Counted from the stretch's first letter, positions 1-6,377 are shown. The stretch: DNA of 6,765 nt from an uncultured Rhodospirillaceae bacterium (GCA_913048145.1 CAJWVP010000162.1:1-6765); one strand, 5' to 3'. Notes: generated by a model not told the origin, from the letters alone. Program-made: numbers and translations.

Positions 1-1
1 A

Positions 2-55
2 GAGGCCGGCTACGGTTTGACGGAAATTCCAGCAGAGTTCCTTCGCTCCGCCTGA
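2..55 (+). CDS. Possible C-terminal tail of a gene entering from the left edge
   Basis: Frame 2 is open from the left edge and ends in TGA at 53-55. It gives only 17 residues, EAGYGLTEIPAEFLRSA. Codon choice is GC-rich at third positions, as in the real genes of this window, and after the stop the sequence becomes compositionally bland. This fits the end of a plus-strand gene running in from outside. The GYGLTE string resembles the YGxTE core motif of acyl-CoA/AMP ligases. In those enzymes the motif lies far from the C-terminus, so an intact ligase would not stop here. The product cannot be identified from so short a piece, and it may be chance. Confidence 0.25.
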   Translation, partial: EAGYGLTEIPAEFLRSA

Positions 56-226
56 CGACTACTTTTATTCATCTAGTATCGAGGACATGGACCTAATGTC
101 TCCCTCTTCATGCCCAAGCTACACATCGGCCTACTAGATACGTCAGTGTATCGTCAACAATTCTCACAGCAAGCAGACCCGGCTTGGTTTTGCATCCCGA
201 TTTGCTGGCCATGTCAATCATCCTGC
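56..226. other. Non-coding gap left of the CoA-transferase
   Basis: About 170 bases with no ORF of useful length on either strand. It lies downstream of the minus-strand CoA-transferase and probably downstream of the partial gene at the left edge, so it is likely a convergent 3' region. The only symmetry seen is a weak GATAC-gtcagt-GTATC inverted repeat near 137-152. No thymine run follows it, so I do not call it a terminator. Confidence 0.4.
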
Positions 227-1486
227 CTATTCGTTCCAACTGGCTAGCAGTCGATCGCGGTGTTCCGGCGAAGCTATGTCAATAAGTGCACGGGCGCGCT
301 CATTGACGGTTTTACCGCGCAGATCAGCAATTCCAAACTCGGTAATCACTAGATCCACATCGGCGCGCGCGGTAGTCACCAACGGGCCGGCCAGCTTGTC
401 GGTGATCCGGCCGCGCCCCGATTTGCCCAGCGTCGCCGGCATGGCGATGATCGATAGCCCGTCGCTGTGCGTCGACGCAGCGTGCATAAAATCCACCTGC
501 CCACCGATTGCTCCTAGGTACTTGGTCCCGATCTGCTCTGCGTTTACCTGACCATAAAGGTCCACCTCCAAGGCCGAATTGACGGAGACAAGGTTGGTGA
601 TCTGGCTCAAGGTCGCTGCACCGTGGGTGGAGGTAGACTGGTGCATCTCAAAGTTTGGATTCGCATGGACGAAGTTCTTGAACTTGTCGCCACCGAAGGC
701 CACGGCGCCAACGGACTTGCCCCTGTGTATGGGTTTGCGGGCGTTAGTGATGACACCAGCCTGGATCAGATCAATAGCCTCATCAGAAACGAGGCCCGAA
801 TGAAGCCCGAGATCTCGGTGACCTTCTAGGGCCTTTAGGACAGCCGGCGGTATGCCACCGATGCCGTACTGGATGGTCGCGCCGTCTTCTATACGGCTGG
901 CGATGTGGCGGGCAATTTGAGTTTCCAACGCGCCCGGCCTTACGGGTTCGTATGGCGCAACGGGTTCGTCTGACTCAATTGCCAACGTTACCAGCTCTTC
1001 ATCAAAAGGAACATCCTGGTAGACCCAAGGCACATTCGTATTGATCTCGGCGATGACCACGCGCGCCCGGGACATGGCGATAGGCAGATAATCGTTGCAG
1101 AAGCCAAAGCTATGCGTCCCATTAGGGCCAGGCGGGCTTATTTGAGCGAAAACAACATCGATGGGAAACTGACCAGACCCAATAAGATTTGGCACTGCAG
1201 AGAAGTGACATGGCAGTACATCCATCTCTCCTGTTCGCACGAACTTAGCATTGGTGCCGACAGCTCCGTAGCTGATTAGACGAATATGATCGAAGTGTTC
1301 GGAGCAGAACGTATCAACTAAAGAGATACCCAGGAACACCTCGACATCGCCAATCGCCGCACGTTGTTCGACCAAACGTTCAATTAGCTTTAGAGGCTCG
1401 CCCGTTCCCTGCCCCCAAGTAATACGATCACCACCGCGAATGTGCGCGCTCAGGTCCAGTGTATCAGAATCTACGGTAGTTAGCAT
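227..1486 (-). CDS. Acetyl-CoA hydrolase/transferase family CoA-transferase (4-hydroxybutyrate CoA-transferase-like)
   Basis: Predicted to move CoA between an acyl-CoA and a free carboxylic acid through a glutamyl-CoA thioester; the acid partners cannot be read from sequence. The protein spans the whole fold. An N-terminal GGDRITWGQG segment comes first, then a central SPPGPNGTHSFG motif, then GIGGIPPAV (208-216 counted from the ATG at 1486). The catalytic-glutamate motif SALEVDLYGQVNAEQ follows, with Glu at 307, and then GGQVDF and a C-terminal TEFG-ADLRG. Length (about 419 aa) is normal for the family. Start choice: the frame extends to a TTG at 1519 and an ATG at 1501, but neither has a Shine-Dalgarno. 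The ATG at 1486 has AAGG eight bases upstream and leaves a family-like N-terminus. The gene is divergent from qorA, with a shared regulatory region. The specific name (4-hydroxybutyrate, acetate or other) is uncertain; the family call is firm. Confidence 0.9.
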   Translation of the reverse strand: MLTTVDSDTLDLSAHIRGGDRITWGQGTGEPLKLIERLVEQRAAIGDVEVFLGISLVDTFCSEHFDHIRLISYGAVGTNAKFVRTGEMDVLPCHFSAVPNLIGSGQFPIDVVFAQISPPGPNGTHSFGFCNDYLPIAMSRARVVIAEINTNVPWVYQDVPFDEELVTLAIESDEPVAPYEPVRPGALETQIARHIASRIEDGATIQYGIGGIPPAVLKALEGHRDLGLHSGLVSDEAIDLIQAGVITNARKPIHRGKSVGAVAFGGDKFKNFVHANPNFEMHQSTSTHGAATLSQITNLVSVNSALEVDLYGQVNAEQIGTKYLGAIGGQVDFMHAASTHSDGLSIIAMPATLGKSGRGRITDKLAGPLVTTARADVDLVITEFGIADLRGKTVNERARALIDIASPEHRDRLLASWNE

Positions 1487-1578
1487 GTCGACGGCCTTCA
1501 TGAGTTGATAGCACTGCAAATCAAGTTTCGCGCATGTAGTCTGCCGTGAAAACGCTTTTTCCAGGACATCAATCGAAG

Positions 1579-1601
1579 TATGAATCGTTGATCAATTCAT
1601 A
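1579..1601. promoter_or_regulatory. Inverted-repeat operator candidate between divergent genes
   Basis: Perfect 7-bp arms TATGAAT and ATTCATA are separated by 9 bases (1579-1585 and 1595-1601). An offset 8-bp palindrome, TTGATCAA, lies inside at 1588-1595. The site sits in the intergenic region between the CoA-transferase and qorA, where a dimeric repressor or activator could control both. Its right arm overlaps a possible qorA -35 box. The symmetry is directly visible; the regulatory role is inferred, and no regulator gene is in this window. Confidence 0.4.
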
Positions 1602-1624
1602 AGTTCTTCGCTGTTCTGGATAAT
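1596..1624 (+). promoter_or_regulatory. Possible sigma-70 type promoter for qorA
   Basis: TTCATA (1596-1601) and GATAAT (1619-1624) are separated by 17 bases. They match the TTGACA/TATAAT consensus at 4 of 6 and 5 of 6 positions. A transcript would start near 1631 and leave a leader of about 68 bases before the qorA ATG. The -35 box coincides with the right arm of the inverted repeat, which would suit repression. The call rests on consensus only. Confidence 0.28.
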
Positions 1625-1698
1625 CATTGCGTCCTTCCCAGAAATATCCACCGGCGTGCTAAAAATGTTGTTTGGCTAGCTAGCTTTGGAGTCTATTT

Positions 1699-2676
1699 AT
1701 GAAAGCTACCGTTGTTCAGTTCGAGACCCAAGGTCCGCCAGATGTGATGAGGCACGTGGAGGTCGAAATCCCCGACCCCAGTCCCGGTCAAGTAATGATC
1801 GAGCAGACTGTGCTCGGCCTTAACTTCATTGACGTTTACTTCCGGAGCGGCCTCTATCCCCTAGAACTGCCCAGCGGGGTCGGTGCCGAGGCAGCAGGTA
1901 AAGTTGTCGCTCTGGGCGACGGGGTCATAGATTTCAAAATTGGCGACAGGGTTATCTACGGCGGCGGCCCGCCAGGCGCCTATGCCACCTTTCGAAATTT
2001 CCCAGCCGACAAGTTGATCCCGATCCCCGACGGTATCGATGACGAGACTGCGGCCGCGATCATTGTCAAGGGGATCACAGCAGAGTACCTACTTTTACGC
2101 TGTTACCCGGTAAAGGCCGGTGAGGATGTACTTTTTCATGCTGCTGCTGGCGGCGTCGGCCAGATTGCTGGACAATGGGGCACGCACCTTGGCGCCAACA
2201 TGATCGGCGTAGCCGGCGGTCAGGATAAATGCCAACTAGCGTTGAAAAATGGCTACGCCCAATGCATCGACCGGAAGTCGGAAAACATTGTCACGCGCGT
2301 CAAGGCGCTCACCAACGGCAGCGGGGTCTCCGTGGTCTACGATTCGGTGGGCAAGGACTCGTTCGAGGACTCCATCAATAGTCTTAAACCCATGGGCATG
2401 TTCGTCTCTTTTGGAACAACCACCGGTGAGCCTCCAGCCATCGCGCCATCCAGGCTCCAGAAAATGGGCTCGCTTTATATCACTCGACCAACCCTAGTCG
2501 ACTACATGGCGGTACGGGGCGACATGCTGAATTCGGCGAACCAGGTTTTCGACTTACTGCAAAAAGGCGTGCTCAGCGTCACCATCGGCCAACGCTATGG
2601 CTTCGACGACATAATTCAGGCGCACGTTGAACTGGAGGCCGGGGCCACCAGGGGCTCCAGCATCATCACCTTCTAG
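1699..2676 (+). CDS. qorA: NADPH:quinone reductase, zinc-independent MDR family (QorA type)
   Basis: A cytosolic medium-chain oxidoreductase expected to reduce quinones or alpha,beta-unsaturated carbonyls with NADPH. At 325 aa it is colinear with E. coli QorA (327 aa) as I recall it. Matches include GxNFIDxYxRSGLYP (40-54), PSGxGxEAAG (58-67), the nucleotide-binding HAAAGGVG (147-154), VVYDSVGxD (212-220) and GSLYxTRPTL (257-266). The structural and catalytic cysteine/histidine zinc sites of alcohol dehydrogenases are absent, as in all quinone reductases. The ATG is supported by GGAG at 1688-1691, seven bases upstream. A 10-bp palindrome, GCTAGCTAGC (1675-1684), lies just before the ribosome binding site. 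It is followed after 14 bases by the truncated dehydrogenase ORF, probably in one transcript. The physiological substrate is unknown; a link to aromatic or acyl-CoA catabolism is inferred from neighbours only. Confidence 0.93.
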   Translation: MKATVVQFETQGPPDVMRHVEVEIPDPSPGQVMIEQTVLGLNFIDVYFRSGLYPLELPSGVGAEAAGKVVALGDGVIDFKIGDRVIYGGGPPGAYATFRNFPADKLIPIPDGIDDETAAAIIVKGITAEYLLLRCYPVKAGEDVLFHAAAGGVGQIAGQWGTHLGANMIGVAGGQDKCQLALKNGYAQCIDRKSENIVTRVKALTNGSGVSVVYDSVGKDSFEDSINSLKPMGMFVSFGTTTGEPPAIAPSRLQKMGSLYITRPTLVDYMAVRGDMLNSANQVFDLLQKGVLSVTIGQRYGFDDIIQAHVELEAGATRGSSIITF

Positions 2677-2690
2677 GTTGGGAGACTGTC

Positions 2691-2960
2691 ATGAGTGTCA
2701 ACGCGACCACGCCTCGAATGCTGGAGGTGCGAGGGTCGTCCATGGTATCCGGCGATTACGCCGGTGGCAGCATCGCGATCCGGCTGTTCCAAAGAGACAT
2801 GAACATCATCGGCGATTTCACCAAAAGGCTGGGTGTCGCCGCGCTCCTGTTCGAGGCCAGTGCCAACATCTACGACCGTGCCATGAAAGAAGGCCACGAA
2901 GAAGACGATACCGCTTCGGTCTGCGCGGTATTAGAACGGATGGCTGGGATCAAGCGCTAG
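2691..2960 (+). pseudogene. Truncated beta-hydroxyacid dehydrogenase (3-hydroxyisobutyrate dehydrogenase family), C-terminal part only
   Basis: The 89 residues match the distal half of the C-terminal helical (NAD_binding_11-type) domain of HIBADH-family enzymes. The recognisable run is EVRGSSMVSGDY, GGSIAIRL, a DMNIIGDF helix, LGVAALLFEAS, then DDTASVCAVLERMAG. The N-terminal Rossmann domain with its GxGxxG and the catalytic-lysine segment (GxxGxGxxxK) are missing, so it cannot be an active dehydrogenase; full enzymes are about 290-300 aa. It nevertheless has an ATG with a good GGGAG (2680-2684, six-base spacing) 14 bases after qorA. Its first nine residues, MSVNATTPR, look like the leader that normally precedes the IGxIGLG strand. 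An in-frame internal deletion of roughly 190 codons would explain this. No other part of the missing domain is seen nearby. Domain assignment is strong; whether it is a pseudogene or a kept small protein is open. Confidence 0.72.
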
Positions 2961-3190
2961 CATCCACTCATGAATTCAGGGCTAGTCGACAGCATTGAAA
3001 TTCCCGTTTTAAAAACAATCGGCGAAAAATTCGGGTATACAGGTTTTTGAGACGCTCAACGGAGATTATTTAGCGGCAATGCTTTTTAAGCCCGCCAATC
3101 TTCGTCTTCATCGAATTCATCGAATGCCCGCCCTTTCCTTGCCAATGGGTGCCGTATCCTAGGCAGCAATGGGGCAAAGTTGGGGCAGCT
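2961..3190. other. Convergent intergenic region between the qorA unit and the ligase gene
   Basis: AT-richer than its surroundings, this region separates two units that converge. It holds a small TTGAG-acg-CTCAA hairpin (3047-3059). It also holds oligo-A/T stretches (3008-3015, 3083-3087) and a perfect 9-bp tandem duplication TTCATCGAA (3107-3124). Bidirectional termination would be expected here, but the hairpin is short and not followed by a thymine run on either strand, so I do not call a terminator. No convincing gene is present. Confidence 0.45.
3107..3124. repeat. Two perfect tandem copies of a 9-bp unit
   Basis: The unit TTCATCGAA occurs twice back to back (3107-3115, 3116-3124) in the 3' region of the ligase gene. 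It is probably a slippage duplication. Read on the minus strand in frame with the ligase, beyond its stop, it gives FDEFDE. Confidence 0.6.
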
Positions 3191-4660
3191 TCAGAAGAGC
3201 TCGAAATACTCCCGGTGTTCCCAGTCGGTAACAGTTGAGAGGAATCGGCCGATTTCCGCACGTTTGATGTGCAGAAAATAGTCTACGAACCGGTCGCCTA
3301 AGGCCTCGCGGAACATGGTGCTTTCGTCGAGTGCTGTAACCGCGTCCATCAGGTTGGTCGGCAGCTGATCCGCGTCAGTGGCATACGGGTCGTCTGTTGC
3401 AGCCGGAGGAACAAGTTCGTTGGACAGGCCATCTAGACCGCTTAAAATCTGGGACGCGAGATACAGATACGGATTGGCCGCCGGTTCGCCCACTCTGTTT
3501 TCTAGGCGGGTTGCGGAATCGCCCGGTCCCGCGCCAACGACGCGCAACATCGCTCCCTTGTTGTCGCGCCCCCAGACCACCCGATCCGGAGCCAGGGAGT
3601 TCGGCTTATAACGTTTGTATCCATTTACGGTAGGCGTGGTGAATACCGTCGCGCCCGGTGCGTTTTTCAGTATACCAGCGGCGAAAGACCGGCCCGTCGG
3701 AGACAGCAGTTCTTCCACCGTGTCTGGAGCGAAGGCGTTTGCACCATCCGATCTCCGTTCCAGAGATTGATGCAGATGCCAGCCGCTGGCGAACGCATTG
3801 GGCAGACCGGGCCGACACATGAACGTGGCATGATACCCATTCCGGCGGCAAATTTGTTTCACGGCGTTGCGGAACAGGATCATGTTATCCGCGGCTTCGA
3901 GACCCGGCACCGGGCCCAATGTGAATTCCAGCTGGCTCGGACCAAATTCCGTTTCCAGCGTTCTCAGCGGTAGCCCCAGTGCAAGTAGGTCGCGCCGAAT
4001 CATCTCGAAGACTGGATCTTGTTCGTCCATCCGGAGTTCAGTGAGATAGTTATATCCCCGCGCGATCAGACTGACCCTGGGTGGGGTAGCCGGCTGGCCT
4101 GCATCTTCCGGTCGCAGCATTGGGTCTTCTAGCCGGTAGATATGGCACTCGACCTCGATGCCGGCGATATAGTCGAAACCTTGTTCCTCAAGACGTGACA
4201 GGGCGTTTTTCAGGACATGCCGTGCGGAAAACGGCACGGGTTCTCCATTGGCCAGATACCCATCGCACAGAACCCAGCCGGTACCGGGCGCCCAGGGCAG
4301 CACTCGGAACGTGGAGGGCACTGGCACGGCGATGAAATCACCTGCGTTTTCCATTTCCGGAATGCCGAAGCCCCCGCCTGGGCTGAACACCGGGAAAACT
4401 GTGGTGTGCGAGGTGTCCTTCGCGAGCAGAGTAGTGGTGATGCCGCAACCGTTGCGCATCGCCTGTTCGGCCTCGCTTGCCATGATGGTCTTGCCACGCA
4501 GAATGCCGTGCTGGTCCGGGTAGGACAGGCGGATGACTTCCAGACGGTTTTCCTCGATCAGCCGGACGACCCGTTCCGCTTCGGTAAGGTCTTGGTCTGA
4601 CCAGAGCTCATATTCGGCCACGAAGCCGGTCCGACCCATGGTGTCATTACGTTCTGTCAA
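3191..4660 (-). CDS. Glutamine synthetase family ligase (gamma-glutamyl amide synthetase-like)
   Basis: Expected to use ATP to activate glutamate gamma-carboxylate and join it to ammonia or an amine. Numbered from the TTG at 4660 (489 aa), it has the N-terminal beta-grasp (RLSYPDQHGILRGK, 44-57) and all catalytic-domain motifs. These are GIEVE (Glu169, Glu171), the ETEFGPSQLE segment (Glu238, Glu245), GWHLHQSL (His295), NGYKRYKPN (346-354) and RLENRVGEPAANPY (Glu387). These correspond to the metal and substrate sites of classical GlnA. The sequence resembles the PuuA/GlnT-type paralogues, often amine-specific, more than housekeeping GlnA; no Tyr397-type adenylylation motif is evident. Start: TTG at 4660 has GGAGA (4671-4667) six bases upstream and lies one base after the Rieske stop. 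The alternative ATG at 4639 (482 aa) has no good ribosome binding site. The frame runs further up to 4819, but that part is a shadow of the Rieske gene. Substrate is unknown. Confidence 0.88.
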   Translation of the reverse strand: MTERNDTMGRTGFVAEYELWSDQDLTEAERVVRLIEENRLEVIRLSYPDQHGILRGKTIMASEAEQAMRNGCGITTTLLAKDTSHTTVFPVFSPGGGFGIPEMENAGDFIAVPVPSTFRVLPWAPGTGWVLCDGYLANGEPVPFSARHVLKNALSRLEEQGFDYIAGIEVECHIYRLEDPMLRPEDAGQPATPPRVSLIARGYNYLTELRMDEQDPVFEMIRRDLLALGLPLRTLETEFGPSQLEFTLGPVPGLEAADNMILFRNAVKQICRRNGYHATFMCRPGLPNAFASGWHLHQSLERRSDGANAFAPDTVEELLSPTGRSFAAGILKNAPGATVFTTPTVNGYKRYKPNSLAPDRVVWGRDNKGAMLRVVGAGPGDSATRLENRVGEPAANPYLYLASQILSGLDGLSNELVPPAATDDPYATDADQLPTNLMDAVTALDESTMFREALGDRFVDYFLHIKRAEIGRFLSTVTDWEHREYFELF

Positions 4661-4661
4661 G

Positions 4662-5990
4662 TCAGGTCTCCGACGGCCAGGGATGCTGGGCCCAGGCGGA
4701 CCTTGACCGGCGCTCGATCGCAGTCGCTTTCCATGTATCGCGCCAGCTGGCAGCCGGGGCGATGGTATCGATCGCCACTGGTCCGCGACACATTGCTGGG
4801 TCGTCGGGCCGCAGGGCAATTTCCGGTTCCGCGTCGTTTTCCAGCGCCTCGATAGCCCGGATCATCAGCTTGCGATTGGCAATGATAGCCTTGTCTGTGG
4901 TGCCGAGATGCTCCTTTGCCCGGTCCTGGATCTTGCCAAGAGATTCCACCGCCCACTGGTCATGGACGTTGATGTCGTCGCCCATGCCGGTATAGGTGCG
5001 GTTGCGCTGCTCTTCAGGGTCGTAGCCGTAATTATTGTCACGGTTCTTACGCGGCCGGTAGTCGGGCAATGTGTATAGCTCAAGACGGTCGTTCCGCATT
5101 CGCTCCTTATCCACCTTTTCGCTAAAGCTGGAAAAGATCGCGTACCACCAGCTAGTTGTATCGTTGATCGGCACGTGCCACTGCGTCAGCATCATCTCAT
5201 TGCTTATTGGAATGATGATCGCATTTGGGAAAATCTGGTTGGTGATCCGGACATGCATGTTGGCGTCGTTCAGGCGGCGCAGCGCATAGAGGCGTATGCC
5301 GGTTTCAGTTTGTTCGATCTCGATCTCTGGGCAATCGTATTCGCGCAGGACCTTTGTGATGGCCATGTCGTTTTCTTCAGTCGAAAAACGGAACTGTTGA
5401 CCGTAGGCTTCATCGTCTGTTTCGTCGTTGAAAAACCGATGTAGGAAAGAAGCATGAGAGGGATCGATACCTACTTCATTGAGCTGCAACCAGTTGCAGT
5501 CGACGAAGCCCTTGAAGGCGAAGGTGAATTCGTCCGGCGCTTCGAAACAGTCGAACGCAGGCAGGGGTGGTGGGTTTCCCTTGCCCATATAGGTAAAAAC
5601 AATTCCGTTACGCTCGATGCACGGATAAGCCGTATGTTTGATCTTATTGTGAAAATTGCTACCCACAGGTTCGGCCGGTTGTTCGATACATTTGCCCGTG
5701 TGGTCGAACAGCCAGCCGTGGAACGCGCAGCGCAGGCCACCGTCTTCCCATCGGCCGAAACATAGATCTGCACCCCGGTGGGGGCAGGCGCGACCAATCA
5801 GCCCGTATTCATCGTCGCCGTGGCGGTAGATGACCAGGTCTTCGCCCATCAGTGTGACCGCCTTCACCGGACGGTCACCGGTCAGTTCCTCGGTCAGCGC
5901 TGCCGGTTGCCAGTATTGGCGCATCAACTTTCCGCAACCCGTCCCCGGCCCCACCTGTGTTACCAGCCTGTTGAGATCCTCTTTCAGCAT
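4662..5990 (-). CDS. Rieske non-haem iron oxygenase, alpha subunit (phthalate 4,5-dioxygenase type)
   Basis: Terminal oxygenase that would hydroxylate, dihydroxylate or O/N-demethylate an aromatic substrate using O2 and electrons from a separate reductase. The 442-aa protein is full length. The N-terminus (GPGTGCGKLMRQYWQPA) is typical of the phthalate-dioxygenase branch. The Rieske [2Fe-2S] ligands are Cys69-x-His71 and Cys88-x2-His91 (CPHRG and CAFHGW). The mononuclear iron site is DPSHASFLH with His179 and His184, bridging Asp176 and distal Asp344 (VHDQWAVES). The ATG at 5990 has GGGA seven bases upstream. It is followed without a gap by the GS-like ligase. No ferredoxin, reductase or beta subunit is nearby, so it probably is a homo-oligomer served by a reductase encoded elsewhere. 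Family assignment is firm; substrate and regiochemistry cannot be read from the sequence. Confidence 0.92.
   Translation of the reverse strand: MLKEDLNRLVTQVGPGTGCGKLMRQYWQPAALTEELTGDRPVKAVTLMGEDLVIYRHGDDEYGLIGRACPHRGADLCFGRWEDGGLRCAFHGWLFDHTGKCIEQPAEPVGSNFHNKIKHTAYPCIERNGIVFTYMGKGNPPPLPAFDCFEAPDEFTFAFKGFVDCNWLQLNEVGIDPSHASFLHRFFNDETDDEAYGQQFRFSTEENDMAITKVLREYDCPEIEIEQTETGIRLYALRRLNDANMHVRITNQIFPNAIIIPISNEMMLTQWHVPINDTTSWWYAIFSSFSEKVDKERMRNDRLELYTLPDYRPRKNRDNNYGYDPEEQRNRTYTGMGDDINVHDQWAVESLGKIQDRAKEHLGTTDKAIIANRKLMIRAIEALENDAEPEIALRPDDPAMCRGPVAIDTIAPAASWRDTWKATAIERRSRSAWAQHPWPSET
4667..4671 (-). promoter_or_regulatory. Ribosome binding site supporting a TTG start of the ligase
   Basis: GGAGA on the minus strand lies inside the last codons of the Rieske gene, six bases before TTG (4660-4658). 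The Rieske stop TGA is 4664-4662. This layout is typical of translational coupling and favours the TTG over the ATG at 4639. The choice between the two starts is an inference. Confidence 0.45.
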
Positions 5991-6025
5991 GCATATTTCC
6001 CGGAATCTTGCGTTTTAACACCCCG

Positions 6026-6034
6026 ATTGTAGCA
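6026..6034 (-). promoter_or_regulatory. Extended -10 promoter candidate for the Rieske-ligase operon
   Basis: On the minus strand, TGCTACAAT (6034-6026) matches the extended -10 form TGnTATAAT with one mismatch. A transcript would begin near 6019 and leave a leader of about 28 bases to the ATG at 5990. The sequence 17 bases upstream (TCGTCG) is a poor -35, which extended -10 promoters tolerate. Consensus evidence only. Confidence 0.35.
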
Positions 6035-6155
6035 GACGAGATCGATGGCGACGAGCAGGCAATGGTCGAAGGGTCCGAACTTCTATTGGCCGATCTGGTC
6101 GCGGAGGACTACTGGCTTGACCGCACTCCGTTCGAACAGGCCTTAATCGATTTAG

Positions 6156-6170
6156 AAGTTTTTGAAACTT
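6156..6170. repeat. 15-bp inverted repeat upstream of the oxygenase operon
   Basis: Perfect 6-bp arms AAGTTT and AAACTT flank a 3-base centre, about 125 bases upstream of the -10 candidate. A small GC hairpin (6172-6183) abuts it. It could be an activator site or chance; there is no T-run that would make the pair a terminator for the upstream gene. Confidence 0.3.
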
Positions 6171-6377
6171 GCGGCAATCGCCGTCATCTCAGCATCCATG
6201 ATAAACTCCATCAGCGCGTAATTTCTTAAGTCGGAAATCTGGATTTACGCGGTTTATATTGGCTTATCGTTTTGGTAGTTGCCGAATACTTTTCTGATTT
6301 TGAAACGGGAAACCGGAGCTGATCTAAGCTAGGCATCCTCAAACCTCACTAGCTAGGGTGCCGCTCAACCTCTCAGC

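Larger units (their letters stand above)
5991..6377. other. Intergenic region between the Rieske gene and the LigI-type gene
   Basis: 387 bases without a convincing gene; both neighbours are on the minus strand. It holds an extended -10 candidate for the oxygenase operon and an AAGTTT-ttg-AAACTT inverted repeat (6156-6170). A CGGC-aatc-GCCG hairpin (6172-6183) and a CTAGCTAG palindrome (6349-6356) are also present. A 73-codon plus-strand frame with a TTG start (6008-6229) has an ordinary acidic protein-like composition. It has no recognisable motif and no clear ribosome binding site, and it would read antisense across the promoter. A 19-codon minus-strand frame (ATG near 6210) is likewise unsupported. 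Confidence 0.5.

Noticed and set aside
1487..1519. TTG (1519) and ATG (1501) starts for the CoA-transferase
   Set aside because: Neither has a ribosome binding site, and the extra residues precede the normal family N-terminus. ATG 1486 with AAGG is preferred, though ATG 1501 remains possible.
1675..1684. GCTAGCTAGC palindrome before qorA, echoed by CTAGCTAG at 6349-6356
   Set aside because: CTAG is common throughout this window, so two short palindromes are not evidence of a shared element.
3047..3059. TTGAG-acg-CTCAA hairpin as a terminator in the convergent region
   Set aside because: The stem is only 5 bp and no thymine run follows on either strand.
3070..3261. 63-codon minus-strand frame across the ligase 3' end
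   Set aside because: It overlaps the ligase C-terminal codons in another frame and has no family resemblance. It is a shadow.
4210..4600. Overlapping ORFs on both strands inside the ligase gene
   Set aside because: They are rich in Arg, Ser, Pro and Ala, as expected of shadow frames of a GC-rich gene, and have no motif of their own.
4661..4819. Upstream extension of the ligase frame to 4819
   Set aside because: These codons overlap the end of the Rieske gene in another frame, and their translation (rich in Pro, Arg and Ser) does not resemble a GS N-terminus.
6008..6229. 73-codon plus-strand ORF with a TTG start
   Set aside because: No recognisable motif, no clear ribosome binding site, and it overlaps the likely promoter of the minus-strand oxygenase gene. 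Kept only as a remark in the intergenic entry.
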